A stretch of 64,000 nucleotides of DNA, taken from contig CAUJGJ010000444.1 in the NCBI GenBank assembly GCA_963170055.1, forward strand, positions 4,244,118-4,308,117, read 5' to 3'. Below the pieces are notes generated by a model. The model ran no database searches, had not been told where the DNA came from, and saw only the letters and a program-made list of their open reading frames with translations. The stretch is from Halisarca cf. caerulea. Lineage: Eukaryota; Porifera; Demospongiae; Chondrillida; Halisarcidae. Made by a program: the position numbers and the translations under genes. Positions within the stretch are counted from its first letter, which is position 1; every line of letters begins with the position of its first letter. Positions 43,861-57,800 of this stretch are shown here, piece by piece.

Positions 43861-44120
43861 TCCTAACTGATGTATGTGTGAATGTGTTCAGGTCACAAGT
43901 GGCCGTGTCAGTTCAGGGATGGACCAAAAACTCGTCTGGATTGAAGACAATAGCGAATTCTGATAGGAAAGGATCAGCCATCTGTTTACAGTGTGGTAGA
44001 ACAACAAAAAAGGCCGGAATGAACTGCAGTAGCTGAAAAGAATATACACCTCATCAATTCTTAATGAGGTGTGTTAGTGAATTATACACCCAGCTACATC
44101 AAAGGAATTATACACCCAGT

Positions 44121-44171
44121 CACTATAAGTCTACTTATACCACGTATTATGGTATAAGTAGACTTATAGTG
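44121..44171. repeat. Perfect palindrome with 22-bp arms
   Basis: CACTATAAGTCTACTTATAC-CA, a seven-base loop, then the exact reverse complement. It lies about 560 bp downstream of the EXOSC6 stop codon in transcript sense. Confidence 0.92.
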
Positions 44172-44733
44172 GTAGCTAGACAATTTATGCATAGGGTGGG
44201 ACGTGACCCATCTGTGATACCCTATATGTATCACTATAGCTGAGTTGAGGATGTAAGGGCATTAAAACAAATTAAAAATACAAGTATGAATTATTATAAT
44301 ATATATATAGAATTAAGGCAAATTTACTGAAAATAACCTTGCAATTGATTAACATACAACGAAGTGCATGATGTATGATCAGATTGCAAATAATACTATA
44401 ATAAAATGTGATGCATTATAGAATTAGAATTTTTATAGACTAGTACAAAATGCATTGTGTTATAGTGATGTTCTTGATCTGTTCACATCTGTAATTTTTA
44501 AAAGAGTAGACCTAAACTAAACCACAAAGTATTGTTGGAAGTTTTAGTAGTCTTGTTTTATGAAGTAAAAAAACAAAATATAAAATAAATCAGTATTTTA
44601 CATAGCTGCAAGCCAAAATAAATATTTATGAAAATGCAATCAGGAATTTTGAATTAATATATCTACCAATAAATCACAGTAGTCATTCCTTAATTTATGC
44701 AAAAAGCCTCACATTTCTTACTACGAATATGTA

Positions 44734-47700
44734 TCAATTCATACATGATCGACAATGTCTGTCTACTTGGTTATTCAAAATTTGTCTTATAGCTGTCCTC
44801 ATCTTAAATATACCTTCAATGGCAACCTTGATTGCTCTTGCAGCTATTTTCCCAGTAATCCTTCCATCTTGAGTGATTAGAGACAGTTCATCAAAAGAAG
44901 TCATGTGCGTAGCAGTAATGATGCCATAATTGTCTTCATAAGTCTGCAAAAAATATACTCTGAAATGTAATGACCAAGAGGGAACTGATGTAGGAATGAA
45001 CATACATGCACTTAACCCTAAGCTTTACTATATAATAAATAGTTGTGAGAAGACTCCTGCTTTTGTATGTATTATAAGGCGCGTTCACACTATGGTCGAA
45101 TCCGGATTGAATCGTGTTCACATGCCTTTTTCAACGAAGTTAATCCTGATTCAATTTGACCCTAATCTGGATTGGCCAATCCACCCCTGAAGTTGCATGG
45201 ATTCGATCCAGATTTGCCCTGAATGTGGATTGCATGGATACGATCACATGATGAGAGCATGCACAATCATCACGTAAGGTGTAAATATGGCGTCAACAGC
45301 TGTTGTCTCACTTCAGTTGTTTGCGCTTGATTCAGTATTGTCCTCTATTCGCATGTCACTTTTGAGTATTTCAAAATGTCCTCTTTATCTGGATGGAGCG
45401 ATGCCAAAACAAAGGCACTGGTAAAACTGTGGGGCCGGAGACAAGCGTGTCCAGGTAAAGCTGCGTACACCGGCGAAAAAGAAGCCCATTTTCGACACCA
45501 TTGCGGCAAAGTTGAGTGAATTAGGCTACCAGAAGACAGGAACACAGTGCCAAACAAAAATTAAGAATATGATATCAAAGTACAGGAAGGTTAAGGATGC
45601 AAATCGGAAGAGTGGAAATGGAGCTGACGATTCCTTTATATTTTTCGATAAATTTGACTCCATCCTTGGAACAAGAGAGGCTTCTGATCCTCCCAATAAT
45701 ATAGACAGCTAGTGGTGTTCCTGCAACCATGACTCATGAAGGTAAATTCAATCAATTGTGATGATACCTGCTCTACTGCAGTCACTCACATGTATCAATC
45801 CATTATTAGCAGAGATGATGATGATACTATTGGTGATATTGAAGCATCATCTGTGACATCCGACTCTGTACCAGACACCCCCACCCTGGTTTCATGGCTG
45901 AGCACCCCTGTTATACCAGAAACCACCGCACGAATTCTACACAGGTCACTCCATCTCTGCCCCTTTCCACTACTTCGGATAACACCCTAGTATGCTCATC
46001 TCCCCCCAGTACGTCGACTGTGACCAGCACATCAACACCCTCATCCTTCGCAACCATTACTACAGCACCAAGGAAAAAAGCATTCTTACACTCAACACTT
46101 CCAAAGGTGATTATTTCCTGCAATTGTAAATTTATGTTGAATACTTATTGTTAAATCTACCAAGAAAATAGGCCAGGATGAATGCATCCAGGAATTGGAG
46201 GAGTATGCCTTGAAGAGGCAGGAGGAGAGTGATGCTCGCAATATGCAGCTGTTGATGAACATGCAGCAGTGAAATGGGGAGGATAACAGGAAGCATGAGG
46301 AAAAGATGCTATGCATCATGATGGCCGGAATGTAGGCAAGCATCCACCAGGCATTGCATATGCCATATGGACCTTCTCCTAGCTATGCCGGGAAATGATG
46401 AAGACACCGAGTGGAGTTCAAACCCGTATGCTTTTAATCCTCCTCCTACAGATTAGCCAAAACTTGAATGTAATTAACTATAGTCGATCTGATTAGTTAA
46501 ATCACAATATTATATCTCATGTTATTATTACATAATTATTACTGATACTCACAGTACCAGAATGGTATGATAAAGAATGGTAACCATTACTGTTGTGCAT
46601 GAATGTATGTTGCAATAGTGTCACGAATGTTATGTGCCGTAGAACTGGGAGGTACATTGAGAGACATTGTCGCAGCTCCTGAGGCACTAGTGATGTCTTC
46701 AGATGTGGCTGTCCATTCCTGAATAAATTCATCATTATGTGTTTCACAGAAATTGTGCAGAAAAACACAAGCTGCAGTAGTGGAAATTACGTTTCCACTC
46801 AACAGTTATTCCTTTTCAGTAAACTCCTCCACCTCCCCTTTAGCCTGCCAAACACATTCTCCACCACCATCCTAGCACGACTCAAACGATGGTTGAAAAG
46901 CTTTCGCTTGCCTGTCATATTAGGATGCTCTGGATAGGCTGTCATCAACCAGTTCAAAAGTGGGTATGCTGGGTCCCCTAGTATGCACAGTGGAATCCCA
47001 TCAGTTCCACCTAGATATATTTAAATTTAGCAAAAATGTGTAACTTGGTGTCTTCAACAATTAGTCCATACCTGAATCGTATGTGCTGTGAGGTTCTGCA
47101 TCTAGATGTTCTAAGTATCCTCAGAACCTCGAGTAGAAACACCTGCTCAGAAATCCGTCTTCTACAGATTATCATCGCCCGAAAGAATTGAAAAAGTAGC
47201 ATAAAGTTCGCTGCAATCGCAAACGCGCTTAAAGCCGCCATTTCTGTCACGTGAATACGCATGACAATGCCGCCACCCCAGTGTGAACAGGATTCGGACT
47301 CAATCTTGATTCACTCAAAATCTGGATTGAATCCAGATTAGCGTGAACACAACTATAGTTTGACATAATAATATATGCTGTCATTAAATTATACGGTACT
47401 TCTCATAGAAAACTGTCCAGTACGGTGTCAGTCGTTCAGTCAGTCGATCAGCACTCAGTCAGGAGTCAATTGTCAGTTTGAACAGCGTCATTTCATGATG
47501 AGTAATAAAACGTCACGGTTGTTATACAATGCCAATAGTCGAGGAAGAAAGAAATGGCGAGAAATGGTGTATTCAAACCACAGTATGCACATAAATTATG
47601 TTGATTGTTCAGAATAAACTTTGCTTGAACTTTATTGAAGTTTTGAACAATTTTTGCTGAAGATATGAACGATTTTCGCTGAAGCTTCGAGCGAACTTCG

Positions 47701-50700
47701 CTGAAACTTCGAGGCCACCATATTAAAATTTTGTGCGAACTTAACTGAAACTTCGAACGAACTTCACTGAAACTTCAAGCGAACGTCACTAATATTTTCA
47801 AGGAACAAGCAAGACTGCGGAGCTACTGCTATTTGCATCTGAGGTATACGTCACATTTCCAAAGTGATATTCCTCCAAGTAGTTAAAACGGACTCGCCCT
47901 AATTCAACGATCGAAGAAGACGCTTCGAATATTTCAGGAGATAAATTGCCAATGGAGGCGGACAACCCAGACTTTTTTCTCAAATTTGAAGAGTCTTTAG
48001 AGAAAAAGAGAGTGGGTGATTTGATCTCTTGCAAAACGTCACTGCCAGTCACATGGTCCTTCAATTGCTGCTCGAACGGTCAGGCAGTCATCGCCCGTAA
48101 ACTGGATGTTTTTGTATGAGAAGTACTGTACTTTCAGTTAATAACACTATACTAATAATTTTTTGTTTTCACTCTACAGGCTCCTGCTAGATACAAACCA
48201 TTTCAAGAATAGTAAATTAAGCAACAACCTAATACAAAACTTGTTGACTTTTTTTATCTATGACTTTTACATATGCCTTTTAAATTAAAAGTATGGTAAT
48301 CACTTTGCATCTTAATGTAGTACAGCACAGGTTATGAGGTACTTTCATTTCATTCTGTATAACTTAATGTTTTGTTATTAAGGTATGTAAATGACTTACA
48401 TGCCAAATTACCACCAACAATAGTACTAACCTTGCTGTGAAAGACTGCTTCTTCGCTGGCAGTTGGGTCTAGAAATATATCGCTATCACCAACAAGCTGC
48501 AAAATTGATAAACAGGCATGATGTGCCCACAATTGTGAATTAACGTAGCCTACTTCAAGGGCACTATATTTAGTGGGACTTGAATTTAGCTATTTTAGTG
48601 ACCTTTCAAGAAATTGTTGAAAATAGTTCCTGTTAAAAATAGCAGTTGGAAAAATCAGATTTGCTAATGTAAATTAATGCAGCAGATCACTGTGCATTAA
48701 TCAATCATTTCGTGAAAATGCTAAATTAAGTACCCACTAAATTTTGGCAATTGAAAAATAATAAATTTAGTTCCCACTAAAAAAGTGCCCTTAAGATATT
48801 TCAATTATCAAGTAAAGGCTGGGCTTGCTTAATAACCAGGATAAAAGCAGCCATAGTTAAATAATGTCTGGGTCTCAAAGCCAGATCTCAAATCAATGCT
48901 GATCGATATCAGTAAATAAAATGGCCACATCTATCTATTGAGCAACAACGCGCAGTTAGCTATCATCGATTGTACATTTTCTACTGTGGCTCCCCCAGCC
49001 TTTGATGCGATAGGTAGAAATACCAAAAGGAATCTAACTACCCTGTATACACTTCATAACAATTCAAATGAAATTGTTCTTGAACGTTGCGACAGAACAA
49101 ATGTTGGATTTTTGTTAAGTGGTCAGAGTCAGATAGCCACCTACCATGTATTAGGTATCAAATTACAGTGAAACCTCTGTAATCCAACACCTCTATAATC
49201 CAGCATTCCCCCTAATCCAACCATCTCATGATGTACAATTTCCAAACTAAAGTATGGTAAGATTTACTCTGTAATCCAACACTTTTCTGCAAGCCCCCTT
49301 GAGTGTCAAATTAAGAGGTTTCACTGTATTGTTTATACTGTGGGAACCACTAGTACATAGGACTACTATCGAAGATGTCCAGAAAGAATGCATATACAAA
49401 ATAAAACAAGCCACAGGCACGATACAAGAAAAGACACAGTTACAGAGAAGAGACAAGAAAAAATTATAAACATTGACACACACTTTATACAATGGAGTAT
49501 GAATTAAAAATACCATATTCGCTCTGAAAATTCGTTATTCTAATTTTCATCAGGCCATAATTCTTTGGTTTATTTACATTCCAAACCTGTCGAATTAGCA
49601 GCCATTCTAATTTCCGTCATGTGACTCTAATTTTCGTCAGGTACCGGAAGTGATCTAATAATTTGTCATCTTCCAGCATTGCTTGCCGATTTCGCTTGCA
49701 ACGATCAACTACAATGGGTGTATTTTGCTCTTATGGATACAGAGTCTCACCAACACGGACACCTGTGATGTTTTCTTTGTTTTTAAAGAAGGAAATGCAT
49801 ACCACCTGCACTCATTTCGTTCTTTTTTGGTAATTTTTGGAGCCCCTATAAGTTGTTGAAGTACGCGGGAGGGTCAAAAATGGCGTATAAGCCATTACTA
49901 AAGCTAGAATTCTAGGATTCGACAGAACTTTCTAAAGCTTAGTTATATTTTAATTTTCGTCAGAAAATTCTATTTGCTCGTCAGGGCAAACAATTCTGGT
50001 AATCCTATTCTATTCTAATAGGAACACGAAATTTTCGGTGCACTGGATGTGATGAATTTTTAGAGCGAGTACGGTATACTGAACTGATAGCTTTATTATT
50101 TGATTATATCCAGTTGGCTGCCCTCTTGGCGCATTATGGTGGTTTTATAGAGAAAGCAGGAGGTTTCATCATAAAGGAGTTGAGCAATTTTATTTGGGTA
50201 TGAATGAAAACCCTCCTTGTTTAATAGTCGGGTCAAAAACGTCAGGAAAGAAAAATCCCACACCATTATTTAGTCAAATACAGTAGTGTACTCCATATGA
50301 AGGATTGACAGCAAAAAACAAGGCCACCATACATACAGAGATGCCAAGGCTTGGAAATTATCAGTAGTGAGATACCCAGCAACCATAGATACAACCTGCA
50401 ACCATTAAGATTTAATCCTAGGATGTCAACCTGAATTGAACTTTGTGTAATTCATTGGCAGATAATGACAATTACTTGGTTTGATAAGACCAAACAAGTG
50501 TGCTCTTTACATGTTACAGGTGTACTGTAATGGGATCCTGTGGTTGTAGATTTATGCAGTACTGACTGAGTAGCATAAAAAAAATCACAGTATGGATTAT
50601 GTTGAGTGCTATAGAGTGAGATTCCATATGCTGGGAGTGAGATTTTATGAGCTGGGAGTGAGATTCCATGAGCTGGGAGTGAGAGAGTGAGATCTCATTG

Positions 50701-51821
50701 AAATGAGTGAGACTCACTCCTGATGAGTGAGACTTGGTGGCTCTGTACATAAGCACAATTTTTTTCACCCTAAAAATAACAGTATGGGAGCCCAATGTTT
50801 TTATAAGCGCTTTTGGTGCATTCTGACATACTAGCTACAAGACAAAGTAGTTCCAAAGGTTAGTAGTCCACCTCTTGAAGAGAACTTCGAAGCACAGACA
50901 TTGAGGTATGGCTTCGCAACACCTATTACCACTATAAGATTATTCTTCTTGCCGTTTTTTGAACTAAGCTACATGAGGTTGCCAGAGTCTAAAGCTCTAA
51001 TCTTCTGTCACTAAGCTTCAACTGTTTGCAGCATAATATTATATATCCTTGCCCAAATGTATTGGAGGATATCTTATATAGTGCACGATTAAACTATCCT
51101 AATAAACGAAAGCACTGGTGAAGTGCAAAAATTGCACATAGCTATAAAGTATTCAAATAAACAAAAACACTGTGTATAGTAATCTACAAGGATGAAAAAA
51201 CAAAACATGTCTTAAGTAAACTTGTCTTTACTAAAAGTCTGAGACCAAATTGAAAATTAGCTTGTTCTCATTGTGTTACAGAGAACAGTGATGTAGCCAA
51301 AGCGTGGAAGCATGGCACAGTGCCACTCTTTCATGTCTATACGTCAATTTTAAATTGTTGTGTATTGAATGTTTGATTGTTATCTAATTGACTGACACCT
51401 AACAGGCGACAATTTAGCACCTTCTACATAGGACCTGGTCCTGTGTACATGGTACAGCTTTGATTTAGGTGCCATGCCAAGGAAAAGTGGAAACTTCAGG
51501 ATGGGTTTTTCATCCAGTGAGGTTACTATTTCACCATGTTTGGATGTTGTAGCGATAATAGTACAACAGCAGGCCTTGATACAATTACTTGCAATCAGTA
51601 GATAGTAAAACTCATTGCATGCTATGGCTATGTACCACCCTATCTTTAATTTATAGCTACATCTCTAAGAGAATATTGGTTGAAAAACTGAGCAAATAGA
51701 AACATATTTTCAGAGTGATTACATTCTAAATTATGACTCCTTTATAGAATGTGTGGCCTTAGTATTTCACTGAAAGCTATAAATTGAACATTCCACTGCT
51801 TATGCTTGTGCATGTGTGAAG

Positions 51822-51897
<76 letters not shown>

Positions 51898-54800
51898 ACA
51901 AACGGTAGTACTGTAGTAGGACTGGACACCCATAAATTTCTATGTATAACAACAGTATTACTATATGACTATTATCAAAATAAAATTGTAACATACGAGG
52001 TCAAAACACATGGATGTACATCCTTCTTTTCTTTATTTAGTAGAATAGTGACTTCATTTGTGTGTGATCACACTGAATGAACTCATTTTGGCAGACCTAT
52101 ATGGCTACAGGTGAGAAAACTTTGATTAGAAGGTCCTAGGTCTTTGCAATATATGCAACCAGTTCACTGTTGAAGAAACCACTATAAACTGCACTGCTAC
52201 ATTCACGGCAATTGGCACACTATAATGCTATAGGCATAAATCGGCCTTAAAAGTTGTATATTGGGTGACTGTCTTAGTCTAGCTCTTGTAAGCTATCATA
52301 GGATTGGTATGTTAGGTGAAGTAAAAAGTATGTGATTTGTAACACCACGGCCACTCTGTGCTAATCAACTTTGTGATTTTTCCTCACATGCAGTGTGGTA
52401 TCATACATTAGACATAGAGTGACTCTTATTTAAATATGTAATCTTCTTTAAATAGCATAATTAAAAATACAGCATAACTTTCCATTCGTATGATATTTAC
52501 ACTAGGTAGCTTGTGCAAGTAGGTTTCTTTCAAGTATAACATTTGATAACTTCTGTTAGTGGATTAGCTTCACAATGTCTCCAATTTCACTTAGACTACT
52601 GCTTTATACAAAGGCCTATTAGCAAGCACCTCAGATGTTTTCAACCTTGAATTACACAGGTTGTGGAGTATGGGCAAGCCCTAAAAAGTGTGGAAGTGTA
52701 TGCATAAAAGCCTCTCGGCTTTTATGCATACACCAGTGGTTGGTAATGTAATGAGTTTCTTGGAAGTTCAATATCTGTAATAGCAAAACGCTTGTCATGC
52801 AACTGCATGTTGAAGTTCTAAATAGTCTAGGAACACAGAAATTACAACAGCCTATTGTACAAATGCAAAAGTAATTTGACACAACACCACATAAACATGA
52901 CAAAAGAGAATATAACCGTGAAACTCACCACAGACGCTGCCATGGGTAAGTCCTTCATCAAAATTCCACTGTCGCACAATGCCACAACAGCGGCATTGAT
53001 TGCTGCAGACAACACTGAAGCAAGAGTGAACAATAGCAACAATGCCAAAGTAACACATTTGAGGATGAGTGAGCTCAAAAAAGCACTGGTCTGTTCAGAG
53101 ATGCAAACACATGGGGAACTGCATCCATATAAATGTTAATACAGCTCCACAAATACAAACTGTAGAAGAACGAACACAAATTTAATCTTTCAGTTTGCTC
53201 ACCTGATCCATCATGATGTAATACCATAATAAATATGTCAATCTGAGACTTGGGGTATTCATTCTAATAAGATCATGGGAAATAGTTGTGCAATACATGT
53301 ACACACACACATGTGCATACTTAAATACATAAAGAGTACACGTACATATACAACTCATATAAAATAGAAAAGGGATGTAGGGGTGAGTTGTTGGACATGA
53401 AGAAACACTAAAACAAGGTAAAGTTGTTTACTACATATGGCTAGATTGGCATAGGAATAGACATGCATAGGGGTAGACAAGCACAGGTCTAGGCATACAA
53501 AGGGCTAGACAGGCACAGACTTAGCTCTGTGCGTGTTCAGCCCCTTGTATGCCTAGATCTATACCTGTCCAGCCCTATGCATGTCTATAATTTACATGGA
53601 ACTTGCCCATGCAATTTTTACTTGAAATATGTTGGAGTATTTTAGGTGACAATTGACTTACAAATGAACGCATATCTATAAACCAGCATGTTCTTTAGGT
53701 ATTCACTGGATATAGCACAAAGGGTTGCCACATACAAATGAGAGAATGGTGGCAAACTTTATGTTATTTACCCCTTCTAGTGAACTGTACCTTGTTCTAT
53801 AAGAAAAAGAAACAAGAAGCTAAAACTGTGACTGGTCTTGCTTAACATTCCAACAATTAGCACAGAAAAGGCACTCAGAAGGTTAGCTTATACTTTTATG
53901 TGTCAAAAAGCTTTTAAACAGTAATTCAGGTTAAAAACTCATGGGGGCTGCCGCCCCACACACTCAAATCACTAAAGCATGATAGGGTAATGCTAAAGCT
54001 GAACATTCATTGAATACAATGTTTAGAAAACAATTAGCGATTGTTCTGAAAACAATTCCTAATACATTCCTGTATAAATAAATACTTCTCTATTACTATT
54101 ACAGGGGTGTAAACTAACTTTTTCCTTCACTAGCCACCTGGGCTAGTGACACCTTAAAGATACCAGGCCAAGTATTCATTTACTAGCCCAGTTGATATAG
54201 TCATTATTAGGCTACTTTAGTACTCGATAGCAACTAATGTCTTCATATCCACTAGGGTCTATTGCATGGTGTGATGTCTGTAAATGGGATCTAAGATAAC
54301 CATCAGGTTTATTCAGAAAAATATGTAGTACAAGATTTCAGGACTGATCAATTTCAGACTTAAATGTCAGGCTCATTTGGGATGTTTGCTAAGACCATAT
54401 TCTTTGAGTCTTCAATATCATACAGTATCACCCCTATACTCATCCAACACCCACTCTATCTAGACACTTTACCATGCCCCCTTCCCTTATTTCCTACAAT
54501 TTTTGTGCATTGCCTACAAATCAATGTAGGCAAGGCACAGAAAGGAGAGGGGGAATAACATGGTATAGTGAGGTAGCAGGTGGGGCCTTCAACAGTTTTC
54601 TTGAGGCTCCTTTGTGCCACTCAAGCAGGTTCTGAATACAGTACATACATAGATTAGTCAGTTGCAATTGTCCATGTGTGTTACAGAAATTCAAGTGAGG
54701 GGGGAGGTTTGGGCAAATGGGTCCTAGGTTGGGGGGGTGGGTGGGTGGGTGGGTGGCTAAATACCCTCTTTAACCCTTCCCCCTGCCCCCATAAAAGAAA

Positions 54801-57800
54801 CCACAGTTGTTTTCTTTCTAAAAATAACTGTGAGATTGAATGTTTTCCTGCAAGCCTTAGCCCCAGACTGAACACCAAAGACCTATGACGTCATGAGTGC
54901 AGAAGCCTGCTAAGTGCTCAGGGCTTCTCTAAAGCAAAAATAGAATTTTTTTGGGGACACATTCAAAAAATTCTTTGATAAATTGATTACAGCCCTACAT
55001 TTGAAGGTTACTAATCCTAAGCTTCCTTTGTTGTAACTTAAGTAGCTGTGCTTGAATTCTTTCAAAGCTATAGCTGGAGAACTTAGATCAGCCATGTTGG
55101 AGGGGTAGTCTTACTGGCCACACGGGCGCCCATCTTTATTAGTTTTACTAGCCCGTGGTAGAATCTACTCGCCTCGGGCTGACGGGCGAGTGTTAATTTT
55201 CACCCCTGCTATTATATAATTCTCTGCTATAAAACTTTCTTTCAAATCCATATTATATATATATATTGGAAAAGCATTATACACCAGAAGTGCAAATACC
55301 ACAAAGTTGTTACTTTTTGGAGCTCCAAAATGTACTTGAAGTGAGTTCTAGTAAAAATATGTTCAGTCCTAATGTATGCACAACCATGCTTTTCCACATC
55401 ATCCCTACATGTGAACCAGTTCTGTGGTTCATGGAACAAGTAGCTGTATGCTATGGATGTGTTCTTCAGTCTTAAAATAGAGCCATAATTTAAGTTGAAA
55501 ATATCTGTAGTGGGTCAAAAGGTGGAAATTTACACTATGAAATGCATGGGGGACCTTGATTGGACTCCCATTGGTGATGGAAACAATTAAGCTTGTTAAA
55601 CCAATTGGTAATATAGTGGAACCTTGAAATGCTGACTCTGAAATCAGGACACTTCATTTTACTAGCCGTATTTTCTGTTCCTCGAATGCAACATGTTGAG
55701 ATTATATAGAATGTAACCCCTGAGATATGGACACCTTGCTAATCTGGAAAATGGTCAGTATGCAATGGTACAGTGATATGTACATTATACAGTATATACT
55801 GAATTTATAGTGAATTACAGAAACTGGCAGTAAAGCTGCATAAACACAGTGGGACCTGCCTGGTACCTTTACATGTAATCCAGCAACTTGCTAACTGGTG
55901 TTGATTCTTTTGACCTGACCGGCCCAAATAACCTCTAATCAAGGTTTTGGTAGTTTGTGTCATATTTAAGTGATGTAATTGTAATTGTGATGGCAATTTA
56001 CGACATCATAATCAGACTAATTTGTTTTGCAGCAGATATCTAGTCTCGTACCCAGACCACCTTCACTGCATAGAACAATGGCACCTTTCGTGCGTGCAGA
56101 AGTTTGGGCTGGGGATGAGACTAGCAGCTTTCCACTTGCCAAGAATAAAAGCACCATAATCGTGTTAGTCATGGCTGGAAGATGCTGTTATTGGAAACAG
56201 TGGACAAGCATCTAAAGATGTTGAACCCCCTCAATCAACTTAAAGAGTCTGGCTGAAGTTATGAACTGCCTATTGGATGTTGGATCTTATTTTGAGGCAA
56301 ATGGCAATGCAGTGTGAGCCAGTAATCATTTCATCAGCGATGAGTCTTTAGAGTAGAGTTCTTTGAGGTGCTAGTTTTGTCAATAATAACCATTTCCAAG
56401 CGATTTGAGTTTCCAGAGCTGTAGGCGGCCTGCGAGCTTTTTAAACTTGGATTACTTGAATATTATCAAGGAAATTGATGACAATTTGCATTTGAATTGA
56501 TTAGTAAAATTATCACATTTACTTTTCAACATATTTAATTTTCTTTGTAGTTCTTGTCTTTTCCTTCTTTATACTGTTGTGACAGGGTGCCTAGAATAGT
56601 AGCCACTGGCTCAAGGCTTCCCTGTTCAAATAGCTCCTGTTGCAAGGCTTACAGCTAGAATTGGTTTTCGTACAAGTTTGTGAATACAGGGATATTCTGA
56701 TATTTCAAGCTAGTAATATTTATAGGTAGTTGAATAGGCATGTTCCAATATGGACTTGCCTTGACTCCGTTTGCTAATACAGTGAATTCTTATCAATCCG
56801 TATCAGATTTACAGAGATTACAGAGATTACTGCCTTGTCAAGAAGTTCTTAGCATGATCTGCTATGCTGGGGAGATTTTTTGGATCATGTAAGTGTCCGA
56901 TTACAGAGGTTCTACTGTTCCTCTGTAATACAAACTTATACCACTGAGGAAGACTTATTTACACATGAAACGTCACAGACAAAAGATGCAAAACATACCA
57001 ATAGGATACTGTTAGCAATTGACTTCACAATCTTTTGACTCATTTCCTTCTCTTCAGGATCCTTGAAGCAGACAACAAAGCAGATTGTTATGCAACATGC
57101 ATCTATTTCATATACAACTCCATTTTCAAGTCCAAGGAATGAACATGCAGGATAGTAAGAAAATCAAATAATGATCAATAAGGGAAATCATATCATGGAG
57201 GACGTTGACATTGGTTGCAAAACAGGTACTTCCCATGCATAGCTTTGGTTCCCTTTGCTGATAAACAAAAAGACATATAATATCATGTTTTTAAAGGAAA
57301 TGGGTAGATGAGTATATTTTTGTTATCCTTTAGCTGCAATTTAGACACGACCTACTTTACAATGGAAAACATAAACCTCTGTAAATCTACCATTAATTCA
57401 TAGTACATACAGCTGCACACCCACTTCTAATATCCAATACAGCACCTCAATACCAATAGATTCGGTGAATTTGCATTAAATATACTGACTGTCTGTACTT
57501 CTACAACTTTCATGGAAAGTGAAGTAATGGAGCAATGATAAGTCCTAACACTCAATTTTCATTGTTTCACTGTGACAGCAAAAGTCTCTGATTTGATGCC
57601 AGTTTTGCTACAGGCAAAATGGCTGACTAATAGGAAATGGCTTCTATTTACAATGTGAAGCAATGTAAATATCAACATAAATTGGTACAAATAGACTTTG
57701 TACATATGTACATTATATAGTGGAACTTCTGAATAAAGTACACTTTGGAGGACCCTCTTGTCCTTTGTAAGGAGGCAGTCCTCTTCAGGAGGTTCGAACT

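Larger units (their letters stand above)
41383..44733. other. Convergent intergenic region LAP3-EXOSC6
   Basis: Lies between two genes transcribed toward each other, so it holds both 3' UTRs. It contains an inverted-repeat element, a retroelement fragment, two hairpins, a minisatellite and a perfect palindrome, listed separately; the rest is unremarkable AT-rich DNA. No poly(A) site is asserted. Confidence 0.5.
45078..47360. mobile_element. Broken PIF/Harbinger transposon in EXOSC6 intron 8
   Basis: The left end has GCGCGTTCACACTA and the right end, read in reverse, GTGTTCACGCTAA. Both ends carry subterminal copies of GGATTGAATC/GATTCAATCC. Inside are the two proteins typical of the superfamily, a Myb/SANT-like protein (+) and a HARBI1-type nuclease (-), facing each other and both damaged. 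Exact ends and the three-base target duplication could not be fixed. Confidence 0.8.
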
